Numbered from the stretch's first letter, positions 21,721-33,769 are shown. The stretch is 64,000 nt of DNA from Ditylenchus dipsaci (GCA_004194705.1 SADC01000117.1:22872-86871), one strand, 5' to 3'. Notes: generated by a model from the letters alone, not told the origin. Numbers and translations: made by a program.

Positions 21721-22378
21721 TTTTTATTTTGCCACAGATCACCGTGGACCGCTGAAAGTCTATTTTTGGGGACTGCAACTAATGATTTGAATAGAGATTC
21801 AACCAGAAATATTATTAAGTTCCGCGAAAAAAGAATATGAGTAAAAACTATGAGAATAGTGAGATGCCGTATTCCCTCTAATAAGCCGACACCCCAATTT
21901 ATGTTTTTTAGAACTTGAGTTAATTTTTTTAGGGTTTTTGTGTAATATGGCCCCTTGCGTTGGTTTTTAAAGAGACAGTCCGCCTTGGACAGTTTACCTT
22001 TTTTTTAACGCTTGTTGTCTTCACTAAACACGGACAATTCACCCTCCTTATGAGAAGTGAAAAAACATAAATTAAAAATAGTATTGGTAACTGGAACCTT
22101 CATTATGAAAAAGCTCTGTACGCATGCTTTTTTCATCCATCCAGAAACATTTTTTGAGTGATTTATTTCTCAGTGTTGTATGTGTGAGCATCTTAACCCC
22201 AAGCCTCAAAGCCTCCAAAGATGTGCCCACGCGAATTTAATCGCGATATAAATCCGATACTAAATCAAATACACCATTACTAAAGAAGGTACAATCCTTA
22301 CTACCTTTTTTAACTCATGTGGCTGACTTGACAACTTTGCACGCCACGTACAAACATTTTTAATCATAATAATAAGTA

Positions 22379-22819
22379 TTAGGTTGTGTAAAAAGTTTTG
22401 ACAAAAAGTACGCGGTGAAAATTCGAAAAATATTTTTCCGAAATATGTCTTGAAACGACATTTCTAGGGGTAAAATGACACGCTGAGCACGAATCTGTGC
22501 TCAGAAATGGCTCGAAGCTTATCAAACGGCGATAAAAGTACCATTTAGGCACTTACTTTTGATTTACCGTTATACAGATATTTTCAACTTTGTTTTATTG
22601 TATTCTTAACTTATTTTCTATTTTTTTTATTTAATAAAATGTAAGAAGTAAAAATGGCTCTTTTCTCAGCTTTTCATAAGTCGCACGGCATTTCTGAGCA
22701 CAGATTCGTGCTCAGCGTGTCATTTTACCCCTAGAAATGTCGTTCCAAGACATATTTCGGAAAAATATTTTTTGAATTTTCACCGCGTACTTTTTGTCAA
22801 AACTTTTTACACAACCTAA
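22379..22819. mobile_element. mariner-type MITE (441 bp)
   Basis: Ends TTAGGTTGTGTAAAAAG and CTTTTTACACAACCTAA, flanked by TA (22377-22378 and 22820-22821). The arms are long (GACAAAAAGTACGCGGTG ... GAGCACGAATCTGTGCTCAG) and nearly identical. The TTAGGTTG start and TA duplication are typical of mariner. No transposase. Confidence 0.9.
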
Positions 22820-23815
22820 TACTAATACCACCTGAGTACTACCAATATGAGTATCGCGACCGATAATCCAAGTGATTTGGATTCATTAGGACCACAGCCT
22901 GCATACCTTGGAACTACCACTCAGTGTGACCCAGTAAAAAAATCAATAATACATGCTTCCGATGTACATATATAAAAACGCGACAATTAAAACCGAAAAT
23001 TAAACACAATTTAAAAAAATTGAGATAAAATTTTTCGCGAACTAATATTTGAATAATTTCCGGGCTTTTCGGGCCGGTTCGACATCCTTCCGGGCCGAGA
23101 AAAACCCTGAACTGTAGTAAATAAATCCTAACAATTAGTTTTAAGTTATTCTGCTCTTAAATTTTCATAGTACTCGCTTTTTAACAGCTTCCTTGCAAAG
23201 ATTTCGCAGCAAGTCTAGCAAAAAATCAATGCTTTTATCAGTCTCTTGCGAAATAAACCACATTTCTATCTGCCGTTTTTTTCAATTTTGCAGTGAACAA
23301 TTAAACAATAATCATTTTCGCCGAATACAAATAAATTTCAAGGACAAAAATGCTGTAGCAACTTTTTATTGGTATTTTTTAAAGCTGTTTTGCACTTATC
23401 TATCAGCACTTAAAAGCTAATCGGAAAAGGGGGCAATAGTAAGGTCACTAAAAAGTGCTGAAAATTTTAAATGTATTTGTGGTTTAGCACTAGCTAGTAC
23501 TGTTTCAAAGCACAGTGCTGCAGCCGAATATTTTTTTTTCGCTTAAAAATGTCAATAATTTATGAATAAATGACTCTTTTCTTTCAAAAAAATGTATTTG
23601 TTTTTAAGTATCTTTAACTAGGGTTGGGACTTTGCTCGAGCAAAATCTGTCCGAGAAAATTCTCGAGAAAATTCTTGAGAAAATTTTCCGAAACCGAGTA
23701 AAATCGAGCAAAATCTTTCTCTTTAGTAAGTGAATATAGTCATTACTTGAAAGTTCCAAACACTACTTGGTAATTTATTAGTTGTTGTATTAATTTTCAG
23801 CATAGTCAGTTTTTT

Positions 23816-24012
23816 GGCGCTACTCGTTTTAACACCCCCCCCCCCAATAATTTGTAGGCTTAGAAATTAGGCTTAGCCCTTAGGCTTTGGCTTAGGCTTT
23901 GGGCCTTAGGCTGAGGAACAACCCGTACTAATTTCAGCATTTTTCAAAAAAAGTATGGTTTTAGGTACCCCTGAAAAATTATTGGGGTGGGGACGGTAAA
24001 ACCGAGTAGCGT
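23816..24012. repeat. foldback with GCGCTAC/GTAGCGC ends, copy 2
   Basis: Arms GGCGCTACTCGTTTTAAC and the complement, with CCCCAATAA and TTATTGGGGTGGGG next in. The centre has GGCTTAGCCCTTAGGC tracts. Related ends occur near 51590-51890, upstream of the IPPK second exon. Confidence 0.6.
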
Positions 24013-24399
24013 CAATTTTTTATAAAAGTGGCCTTTGAATATCCAACTCAAATTCTGAATTCTTCTCAAGACAATAATTATACATAAAAGTAAATTTTGT
24101 CATATTCAAACAGTTATTGTATTGAGCAGAATTTAGAATTTGACAGTGAGTTTAATATTTAAAGACCAGTTCTATAAGGAAATCGACTACGCTGAGCACG
24201 AATCCGATGACAATAAGAAATTATAGGTTGCAACTACGCTGTTCCAAACCTTATTTGAGCGTGGGCAAAAAAGATTTCGCTACATTTTAATACGGTGCAA
24301 AATTTAGATTTTGCTCGAGAAAAACCCGAGAAATTTCCCTAGCAATTCGTCAAGATTTTTTTCATTGGCCAACTCTATTTATAACTTTGGGGTTTTGGG

Positions 24400-24662
24400 T
24401 TAATGGTCTCGCCAAAAACAGGTTAAGAAAAAGAGCGTGTTTAAAAACAAACTGTTCGAGAAACATACATCTGGAACAGGAACTTGTCTATAACAGATTT
24501 TGACCTCTAGAAACTACTCCTGACTTACAAAAGCATAATTTTTTTCAGCCATAAGACGGTCAAAAGCGGTTATAGACAAGTTCCTGTTCCAGATGTATGT
24601 TTCTCCAACAGGTTGTTTTCGAACACGCTCTTTTTCTTAACCTGTTTTTGACAGAACCATTG
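24400..24662. repeat. foldback element
   Basis: Arms AAAAACAGGTTAAGAAAAAG ... GAGCGTGTTT and CATACATCTGGAACAGG ... CAAGTTCC are mirrored at 24560-24655. Spacer about 60 bases. No clear target duplication. Confidence 0.7.
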
Positions 24663-25072
24663 GTTTATACATTTTGACTTTTTCAAAACAGTACTTCGTT
24701 ATAGCTTGTAATTAAAGAACCTGGGTAGCGCCACGAAACGAAAGCACCACATTCTTGATTTGTTCAGAATTAAATTCTGTACCAGAATAAACACTTGTTT
24801 CCGTCGCTCCTCTGGGTGTGGTATTCACAAAAAATTGGCTGAGTTTTGATTTTTTTTCTTGCGCTAATATGGTAAACCATCTTATACTGAGGTATTAAAT
24901 CATGTCTTGGTTACTGTAGGTGGTCCAATGTGCCTATATCTTGTGTACTGACAGTTTCTGTCCTTTAGTCTCCCGCGCTTGTGTTTATAAACACCAGAAC
25001 AAGCCAAGAATGACTTAAACTTTTGTCAACTTTTTGTGGCTCAGAAAACAAATTTGAATCATTCCTTCTGTC

Positions 25073-25923
25073 CACGGCGTGTCAAACACGTCAAATGACC
25101 AAATCGGGCTTGGCGTTCTGTTTTAATGAAAATTCAAAATTATTTTTCATTTTTTAATACCATTGACAAAAATATGCTCAATTTTATGCACTAAATATTC
25201 ATAAGATTGTTTGTTATAATTTCTATGGATACTTCTTGTCTAAAAAGTCGGCTTTGAATTCAATTTTCCTAATTTAAAGGGAGGACGTACTTTTATGTAC
25301 GCATTGTCTAGTTCATAGGTTCAAATCCGCCTGGGTGCATACCCTATTTTTACCCCATTTTTTCATGTTTTATTTACAAGTTTGGTGTCAAAATGATCTT
25401 TGGTCTCTTGGCTATCCAACAAGACCATCAGCACAGGGTTTAAGAATGATCATGACTGAGTTGCAGGCCGAAACCCCTTGAAATACCTGGGAATTTTTTT
25501 TGCTAAATCGTACACTTTCTCGATGAGAACTGCGCATTTGGAATAACTGTGATGTGCATAAGAAAGCTGATTGAACGTACTACGATCGTGCCAGACAGAA
25601 AATTTTTTTAACACGGAATTACCGAGAAAAATTTATTTTAAGTTAGCAATCCGATTCTGCCAAACCGATAAATTTTAACTTTTAATTTTTTTAACTTTTT
25701 AAAATTTATAACAGAGCCTGATTTCTTTTCAAATCGCAAGAGCAAACTTAGAGCTTTCCAATGGTATCAAAAGAAATTGAACACAGCTTACCTAAGCAAA
25801 GTTATAACCGAAAACATAAAATGCTAAAAAACAAAAAAATTTGAATTTAAAATGTTTTTTAAAACGAATTTGTCTCTATACGAAGATCTCGATTTGGTCT
25901 TTTGACGTGTTTGACACGCCGTG
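25073..25923. repeat. family C element, copy 1 (851 bp)
   Basis: Ends CACGGCGTGTCAAACACGTC and GACGTGTTTGACACGCCGTG are inverted repeats that extend over AAATGACCAAATCG. The full element recurs at about 48886-49730 with very high similarity. It contains a tRNA box B-like GGTTCAAATCCGCC near 25319 and a 60-codon ORF differing between copies by an indel, so it is unlikely to be a real gene. Confidence 0.8.
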
Positions 25924-26255
25924 CACAGAGGCCACTTTTTGAAGCCTGACAAGGGATGGTCGCGACTTCCCCATGCGATATCGAAAATTCTGTTTTTACA
26001 GAAACATAGAGCAGCACCATCTTTGTGAGCTATCCGCGAGGATTTTCGCTGTGGGGCGATCTACGGGGAAATTTAGCATAAGAAAAAGTTGGAAATATGT
26101 GCTATGCAAAATATTGAAAGAAATGGCGGAGCAAGAAAAGGTCTCGGTGACGAGCGTTGTGCGCAAAACAGATAAAATTATCTAAACCGATAAATTTATC
26201 TGTCAGATAAAAATCAAAAATTTTTTGTCTCACAGATAAAATTTATCTGTCAGAT

Positions 26256-28082
26256 AAATTTTTATCTTTCAGATAAAATTTTATCTGACAGATAAAATTT
26301 TATCTGACAGATAAAACTTTACCTATCAGATAAAATTGAATTCCCGCAATTTATTTTTTTGCTATTTTTCTGCCCCAAGTATTCTTTATACCTCCTCTAG
26401 CTCAACCCAAGGGTTCTGAATTAGATTTTCAGGGTGTCTTTAGCTAGATGGCAGTGATTAGTATAGTAATTTTCACCTTGTGGCATATTTTCGTTACTGA
26501 TTTCATTGTTTTTTTTGCTTGATTCGCACTGCTGTCTCGGTGGTCACGGTGATCTCATATATAAACTTTCTAGGACTTATTTTCTTGTTTTCCAGGTAAG
26601 CATCACGGACTCGTTCGCGAAACAAGCTAGGATGTGGTAATTGGTTAGCTTTAGGTCTTCATATCTTTCTTGCCTGTCATAGTCTTTCTAAAAAATCTTC
26701 TATTGATGATTTTCAGGTGTGCCGGTTACGTAAGTTATACATTTCGTACATTTCGCATTATAACAACACACACAGTTTTGACATACGAACCACATACATA
26801 GAGACAAGTCACAATTTTTTCATCTATGTGGCAATTATTGCATTAGTCAAGCTGTGTGTAATCAAAATGCCACTCTCTATGTGCCTTCGTGTTCCACCCT
26901 CAAGACAGTATGGCTAGGCCATAGTAACATAACTGTCGGAGCACGTCAACTTATCTACAAGAGGCTGCCTAGCGAGAGTGGTTATAAGCCGATATAATTT
27001 AATCATGAATTTAATTCACTCAGGTACAGAATTCAGGTATCATCAAGGAGGTCTGAAGAATCAACGAATTTGATCTCAATGACGGAACCGTTCAGAGTGA
27101 CCAGAAATAATTATGTCATTCAGTAGTATTCACTAGAATAATCACTTTGTTCGATGAAGACATCCTTCAAAATTCGGTCAGAGCCAGTATTATGTCATTG
27201 AGATGAAATTCGTTGATTCTTCAGGACCTAAATTGAATGAAAATTTCCTTGATGAAAAAAGATACCTGAATGCCCCCAATCCTCAGTGAGTTGTACCTGA
27301 AAATTAGTGATATTAAATTCTGTAGATGATTATGGTAATTAGTATGCGGCTTATAACCACTCTCGCTAGGCAGCCTCTTGTAGATAAGTTGACGTGCTCC
27401 GACAGTTATGTTACTATGGCCTAGCCATACTGTCTTGAGGGTGGAACACGAAGGCACATAGAGAGTGGCATTTTGATTACACACAGCTTGACTAATGCAA
27501 TAATTGCCACATAGATGAAAAAATTGTGACTTGTCTCTATGTATGTGGTTCGTATGTCAAAACTGTGTGTGTTGTTATAATGCGAAATGTACGAAATGTA
27601 TAACTTACGTAACCGGCACACCTGAAAATCATCAATAGAAGATTTTTTAGAAAGACTATGACAGGCAAGAAAGATATGAAGACCTAAAGCTAACCAATTA
27701 CCACATCCTAGCTTGTTTCGCGAACGAGTCCGTGATGCTTACCTGGAAAACAAGAAAATAAGTCCTAGAAAGTTTATATATGAGATCACCGTGACCACCG
27801 AGACAGCAGTGCGAATCAAGCAAAAAAAACAATGAAATCAGTAACGAAAATATGCCACAAGGTGAAAATTACTATACTAATCACTGCCATCTAGCTAAAG
27901 ACACCCTGAAAATCTAATTCAGAACCCTTGGGTTGAGCTAGAGGAGGTATAAAGAATACTTGGGGCAGAAAAATAGCAAAAAAATAAATTGCGGGAATTC
28001 AATTTTATCTGATAGGTAAAGTTTTATCTGTCAGATAAAATTTTATCTGTCAGATAAAATTTTATCTGAAAGATAAAAATTT
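26256..28082. repeat. near-perfect palindrome, 2 x 736 bp arms and 355-bp spacer
   Basis: Arms 26256-26991 and 27347-28082 are equal in length and, wherever compared, identical in reverse complement; both encode the same 66-codon open frame (26717-26917 plus, 27421-27621 minus). The outer ends consist of CAGATAAAATTTTATCTG repeats like those of the MULE terminal repeat. The spacer contains an older imperfect palindrome (GAATCAACGAATTTGATC / GATGAAATTCGTTGATTC). It sits inside the left MULE terminal repeat, which is uninterrupted on the right side. Confidence 0.93.
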
Positions 28083-28343
28083 GGTGCGTAGACGTTTAGC
28101 GGTTGGCGGGACAAATGTCCCAAAAACCGCTAAACGTCTTAACAGAACGCCAAGTTTGTACACGTTTAAATTCATTATTACTCTTAGGACGGTCGCGCGT
28201 TTTTCCTACTGTTTTAGCTCTATTAATTTTTTTAACCGAAGTCTCTTGTTGAGCCCTTTGATAGATTTTTTTACGAATGCATAAGGCTCTATATCATTTC
28301 AACATTCTACTGTTTGTTTATTTATTTATCTGGGTTCATTAAG

Positions 28344-31224
28344 ATGAAGGACTTTAAGTGGACTAACTCGGACGTGATCGAAAATCTTCAACAACTCAAA
28401 AATGGAAGGTTACAAAGGAAGATGTCATCAATTTCTTGAAGCAGCAGTACAACAAGACATGCGTGCTGAAGACGATTCACCGCCACATGCCAAAAGAAGC
28501 GACTGTTGATCTCTACCTCAATGATGGACTTGTCGTGTAAGATTATACCCTTTTCTTAGCGTGTTACTTCTGTCGTTTATTTTAGGCCTCTGCAAACTAA
28601 ATTCGCGAATGAAATGTTGGCTGTTAAGGAAGGTACTGAGTATCGCGTGTACAAGAAGCACAGGGATATCTTTGAATGCATCGATTGCTTCAAGTATTTT
28701 TTATTAAAAGTTCGGAATTGGTTTTGATTTACACAAAATTTTAGTGCAAAAACTCGTCCGACTCCAGTTCCAACTCTCAAAGAGATCGATGGTCATTACA
28801 TGCTCAACAAGGGAATGCATGCTGAAGAATGCCGTCTCCATCCAATAACCAACTTATGGCAAGAGACATCGACCGTGTGGTGCGAGAAGAAACCGAAAAG
28901 AATCCGCTGATGAGGCCTCAGGAAGCTTATGAAAAAGGGCAGCAGCACGCTCTGAAGATGGCTAAGAATGCTGGGCAAACAGGAAAGGAGCCAGGTTCGA
29001 TTGCAATTCTCTTTCCATCGTGGCACAGCATCCGCAATCCGTATTATCGTCGAAGGAAGATGGCCGCAACTAATGTGAGAGATCCTTTCACACCGCCGAA
29101 AATGTATGAAGATACTTATCGTGCTTTTGTTATGGAAAATAAGGAAAGGTTCTTAATTTTTTTTGAATCACTACCCGTGATTACTATCCGTGATTTTTTA
29201 TAGATGGCTTTCGTTGGCTGATGAAAAAAGTGGGATAGTAATGTTCGCCTCAGATGATGACTACAAGGCAGCTGCGCAGTGCACCCTTTTGATGGCAGAT
29301 GGGACTTTCGATTTGTGTCCGATTGGCTTTGCGCAAATCTTCATCATACACGGACTTGTGAGATTTTTCTACTTTTTCAGTCGATATTGCGTGTCAGTTT
29401 CTATTCTTAGTTCAAGGGAGAATGGATTGCAGTCACTACTTGTCTGATGGAGAATCGTTTGGAAGCTAGCTACAATGTTGTTTTCCAGCACTTGCAGGAA
29501 AAATGGGCTCAACTGAAAATCAAGCCAATTTTCGAGAAGTTCCATTGTGACTATGAAAAGCAGAGATGGGAGCAGCAATAAATGCATTTGGACTTGAAGT
29601 AGGTTTGATTTTTCAATATCCTAGATTTTATTATTGCTTTTTAGAAGATTAGAAGCTGTCTATTTCATTACTGTAAGGCAATCCTACGGAACACGAATTC
29701 ACTTGGCTTCCAGCAGCAATACCAGCAAGACAGTCATTTTCACCAGCTTGTTAGAATGACGATGGCTCTTCCTCTGCTTCCTAAAGATCAAGCAGCATCA
29801 TCATGGCGGGATCATCTGAAAGGTGCCTTGGAGAAGGCTGGTGCCTCCACTTTCTGCGACTACTTCGAAGGACAGTGGCTAAAGAAGAAAGCCAACCTGT
29901 GGAACTTTTACCGCCTTCGTCATCGAACTACCAATGTTTGCGAGTCCTATAACTCTTTTTTGAAGCGGTTTGCTTTTTAGCTTTTTTCATTTCACATTAT
30001 CGCCTTTCTTTGCAGACGAAACGGTGCATTAAGAAGACCGGGATGCACTTTGCTCTACCAATTCCTGCAGAAGCTTCAATACCAGCAATCAGTGCGCATC
30101 ATCCAGCTGGAAAGTGGGGAAAAGCCGAGGCCACCAAACAAGCTCTACGCTGCCATGAATGAAAAACTTGATGATCTTTGGAATGAGTTTGAGGTTGAAT
30201 TTTTATTACTAATGCGGTTTTTATGAATTTCGTTTTAGGAAGTTACTGCGAATGCCATGCACGACGTTAGCATTCTCCCGGATACGCTGAATTTTCTCAC
30301 TTCTGTTTCTATTTATTCTATTTTTTTTCTATTTCATTACTGTAAGGCAATCTTACGGGCTCAAAAAAACTTGATGATCTTTGGAATGAGTTTGAGGTTG
30401 AATTTTTATTACTAATGCGGTTTTTATGAATTTCGTTTTAGGAAGTTACTGCGAATGCCATGCACGACGTTAGAATTCTCCCGGATACGCTGAATTTTCT
30501 CACTTCTGCTAGTCATTTACTCGCCAGAGCTGAGAAGAAAGAGCAAAGAAAAGCTATGAAGAAGAGGGCGAAAAAAATGCGGAAAGTTCTAGAGCGATCC
30601 ATGAAACAGAACTCAAATATAGTGGTGGTAGAGAAAGTCGCAGCGCCTTTATGCCAGAATTATTCATGGGAGCAAGAAGAACCGTCAGCGTTTCTTCCAA
30701 TAAAACCAATGGTCACTGCTTTTATGGGTTAGACTTGTTTTAACGCTTGACTTTCATTGTGTTCTTATTGAGTTGTTCAGGTCGATTGCACTTATCGTAT
30801 ATGGTGACCAGAATGAACAAGCAAGAGTGCGTCAGGAACTAATGAGCTACCTTGACAAGAATCGCAACGAGAAGTGGGCTAATTGGATCTGCTCGAGAGA
30901 AGACGTTGATGACTACATCAAGGATCATGCAGCTACACCAAAAGATGACTTTGCTGAGAGGAAGCACTGGGGAGTACGCAGCAATTGATTCTAGCAGCCC
31001 GTCTTTACAGTCGCAATTTCATCGTGTTTCAGCCGGATGAAAGGATAAGGTTTCTACATTTCTCCGCCGCCTATGAAAATGCAAGCTTTTCTTTAGTGTT
31101 TTTTATTATTGGTAATTGGAATTTTTTATTTTAGTTGAGAACTGCTCTGGTGCCTGGTCCTACTTCTATCATCCGCTACCAGCACAGTCACTTTGATGTT
31201 GTCAGCCAAACAAATAAAGAATGA
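28344..31224 (+). CDS. MULE transposase with C-terminal OTU cysteine-protease domain, frame-broken
   Basis: Exons with GT-AG introns run over 28344-31224. Order: an N-terminal DNA-binding-like region with C/H pattern (FECIDCFK, HAEECRLHP; FLYWCH-like); MULE catalytic core with first Asp in MADGTFDLCP (about 29300), second in HCDYEK (about 29550), GC-FHY-like SCLFHYCKAI, and the Glu in RTTNVCESYN (about 29940); then an OTU domain with NGHCFYRSIAL (catalytic Cys, about 30715), YGDQNEQARVRQE and HSHFDVV (catalytic His, about 31190). OTU domains remove ubiquitin in other proteins; in MULEs their role is unknown. At least four single-base shifts (near 28410, 28850, 29560, 30710) break the frame, and a segment is duplicated (30166-30305 and 30365-30509). 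Either inactive or affected by sequence errors. Confidence 0.88.
30166..30509 (+). repeat. internal duplication in the MULE gene
   Basis: About 140 bases beginning AAAAACTTGATGATC and ending TTTTCTCACTTCTG occur twice (30166-30305, 30365-30509), spanning an exon end, an intron and the next exon start. Between the copies (30331-30360) lies a short copy of 29667-29697 (CTATTTCATTACTGTAAGGC). The pattern suggests template switching. The second copy continues into the OTU part. Confidence 0.9.
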
Positions 31225-32455
31225 GAAGCTACGAGTTCAGAATCATTTCTTGTCTAACCAATTGTTCAAGAGTTGTTATTGGTTTGGAGTTAAATAAATC
31301 TCAGCGGATATTTTACTTTGGAGATTATACCTTAGAATGTTTAGGGCGTACCGTATTACCTCCATTTTACGGACTCTCTTTGATAAACAGGATTTATCTA
31401 ATACAGCTCTTTCGAAAAATCAGATTAAAAGATTGACGAAACAATTTTATAATTCTGCAAAGGGTGCGCAATTCTCAGGCTGGTCCGTTTAATAAATTAA
31501 ATACGGTATTTCGGAGAAAAACTTCTGGCGAAGTTTGATTAGCGTTGTACATTAATTTGAATACGGAAATAATCATCAATTTTAAGAGAAAATTGACTTA
31601 ATCAACCAAAATCTGAATAGAGAACCCAATAATGAGTTAAAATAGATAATAGAATATGAAATTCTTTTCATATAAATCTCTAAAAATACCATAAAGCCTC
31701 TTAAATTGGTAAAAATCCATAGAAGGACTCAAAAAGAGACTTCGGAAGAAAATTAATAGAGCAAACATAGAAAACTGGCTGTGCAAAAAATAAGAATGAA
31801 TTTGAATGTGTACAAACTTGGCGTTCTGTTAAGACGTTTAGCGGTTTTGGGACATTTGTCCCGCCAACCGCTAAACGCCCCTATGCCTAAAAATTTATCT
31901 GACAGATAAATTTTATCTGTGAGACAAAAAATTTTTGATTTTTATCTGACAGATAAATTATCGGTTCAGATAATTTTATCTGTTTTGCGCACAACGGTGA
32001 CGAGTGGTTGTGCTGTAAGCTTTATTTTTAATGTCTCGAGTTCAATACCCTCTGTGTGCAGGTCTTTTTATTTTAAAATCATTGTTTATATTTATTGAAA
32101 GACATTGCGACAGCTAATTACTCTATTGACGCATAAAATAATTTTTTTATACATAGAAGTAATTGTAAAAATAAAATAAAAAAGACCTGCACACAGAGGG
32201 TATTGAACTCGAGACATTAAAAATAAAGCTTACAGCACAACCACTCGTCACCGAGACCTTTTCTTGTTCCGCCATTTCTTTCAATATGTTGCATAGCACA
32301 TATTTCCAACTTTTGCTTACGCTAAATTCCACCGTAGATCGCTTCACAGCAGAAATCCTCGTTGATAGATCACAAACATGGTGCTGCTCTATGTCTCTCT
32401 AAAAACAGAATTTCGATATCGGACGGTGAAGTCGCGACCATCCCTTGTAAGTAGC

Positions 32456-33200
32456 TTTTCCCCCTTCTTTAATCACCTGTTGATTTTTTTTAAACATTTT
32501 TTCCCTAAAAGTCTCAAAAAGTGTTTATTAACACTTTCAAAGCATTTGCTCCTGCGCCCCCGGAAGGGCGCCCCTCCTGTCTCCTGCACACCCTTCGGAG
32601 CACAGGGGCAGGGGCGTAGCCAGAAAATCTGACATGGAGAGGCACCATACGAGAAAAAATTTTTTAGGCCATTTTACTTGCACCGTTTTCCACTTTTGAC
32701 TATGAAAAAAATCTGACAGGGGGGGAGGGAGAGATGTTTCAGAGTTTGAAAAATAATGAACCCGGGTGCGTTAATAGAGAAAATACGGTATTTACTTGCT
32801 GGTATGTTTCCAATATGTTCCTTTTACAGATATAATGGCTTTTTCCATAGGAGTCCGTGAATCTTGGTCAGACTTGCCGAGAGCCAGCTCTTATTGCGAA
32901 CAATATCTCTGTTATGATCATTTTGTTGTGAACAAACACTGTCATTGATAATATGTTGTTTACAAATAAAAAATTTTACGAAAAAATAAAAAAATTAAAA
33001 AATGCACCAGCTGGGAGTCGAACCTGTGACATTATAAAGTGTTTCCACGGAATAGCGTAAAAAGGCCTACCCAAAAAGGCCTACAGTAAAAAGGCCTACA
33101 AAAAAGTCCTTCAACTGTTTCTAAACCTAATTTGATCAAGAAATGCCGTGAAACGCATCGAAAATGCATGTTTGTAGCACAAAAATTCCTAAAAAGGATT
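32456..33200. other. repeat debris between MULE and astacin regions
   Basis: Includes a GC-rich hairpin remnant of family A (32555-32605, CGCCCCTCCTGTCTCC), a box B-like minus-strand motif at about 33010-33030 (GGGAGTCGAACCTG) and short AAAAAGGCCTAC repeats. No gene recognised. Confidence 0.5.
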
Positions 33201-33341
33201 TACCGTAAATCCTCTAATAGAGCCCCCCCCTCGATATTTGACTAGAGTTTCAGAGTTAGCACCATTTTTGATTGACAATTTCAAGATTTTTCAGGGATTG
33301 AAAAATAAAGCCCCGGGGGCTCTATTAGAGGATTTACGGTA
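33201..33341. mobile_element. short MITE with TACCGTAAAT ends
   Basis: TACCGTAAATCCTCTAATAG at the left is mirrored by CTATTAGAGGATTTACGGTA at the right, with CCCCCCCCTCGA and CCCGGGGGC next in. Similar ACCGTATTCTCTCTATTAG ends bound the element at 45396-45652. No coding content. Confidence 0.8.
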
Positions 33342-33769
33342 GCCACATTAGGATTTTGGTAACTAATATTTTTTTTGTATTTTATTTCCCATTAAAATTG
33401 CAATTTGCAATCGTCAGCGTTCTACAGCACGGCTTTGATTGCAACATCTGTGTGTCAGATTTAATTCTTGATCGAGAGGTGCGGCTGAAAATTACGATGG
33501 CGCTTAGAATCACGACGGGGAGTAGGCTGTACGCAACCAATCTTCTTCAGGTGTGCTGCTCAGCATCGGCATTTCCCTTTTTCCAGCGATTATTTTCAGG
33601 CTATAAGATAGGACATGTAAAGCTCAGACATTGAACTACAGGGTGGCGCAAAAAACGTGGCCACTTGAAAAAAAAAATTGCGTAGGTAGCTCCATGCCAC
33701 ATCGATTTTCCCAGGAAAATCGATGGCAGTGGTTAAGCTACCTAGGAGCTTTGTGGTGTTTCACTTTAT

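Larger units (their letters stand above)
26155..31996 (+). mobile_element. MULE (Mutator-like) DNA transposon, 5.84 kb
   Basis: Terminal repeats begin CGTTGTGCGCAAAACAG and end with its complement, flanked by GGTGACGAG / GTGACGAG (26146-26154 and 31997-32004), an 8-9-bp duplication as in Mutator-like elements. The terminal repeats are about 200 bp and consist of CAGATAAATTTATCTG-like palindromes followed by a larger palindrome (GTTTAGCGGTTGGCGGGAC ... CGCTAAAC at 28093-28140 and about 31833-31877). The left repeat is interrupted by the palindrome 26256-28082. One gene, on the plus strand, carries transposase and OTU domains. Confidence 0.93.
25940..32455. mobile_element. family B tRNA-like foldback, host of the MULE insertion
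   Basis: The left arm (about 25940-26154, resuming 32005-32095) and right arm (about 32160-32455, inverted) share GGGATGGTCGCGACTTC, AGAGCAGCACCAT, GGAAATATGTGCTATGCAA and AAGAAATGGCGGA. At the fold centre the arms read CGGTGACGAGTGGTTGTGC ... CTCGAGTTCAATACCCTC, similar to box A and box B of a tRNA. Without the MULE the foldback would be about 670 bp. Its own target duplication is not clear. Confidence 0.75.

Noticed and set aside
25366..25560. 60-codon ORF of family C as a transposase
   Set aside because: The two copies differ by an indel in the ORF and no transposase motif is present.
26717..26917. Identical 66-codon ORFs in both palindrome arms (26717-26917 plus, 27421-27621 minus)
   Set aside because: Identity follows from the palindrome; the protein has no recognisable domain and the identical arms give no independent evidence of coding.
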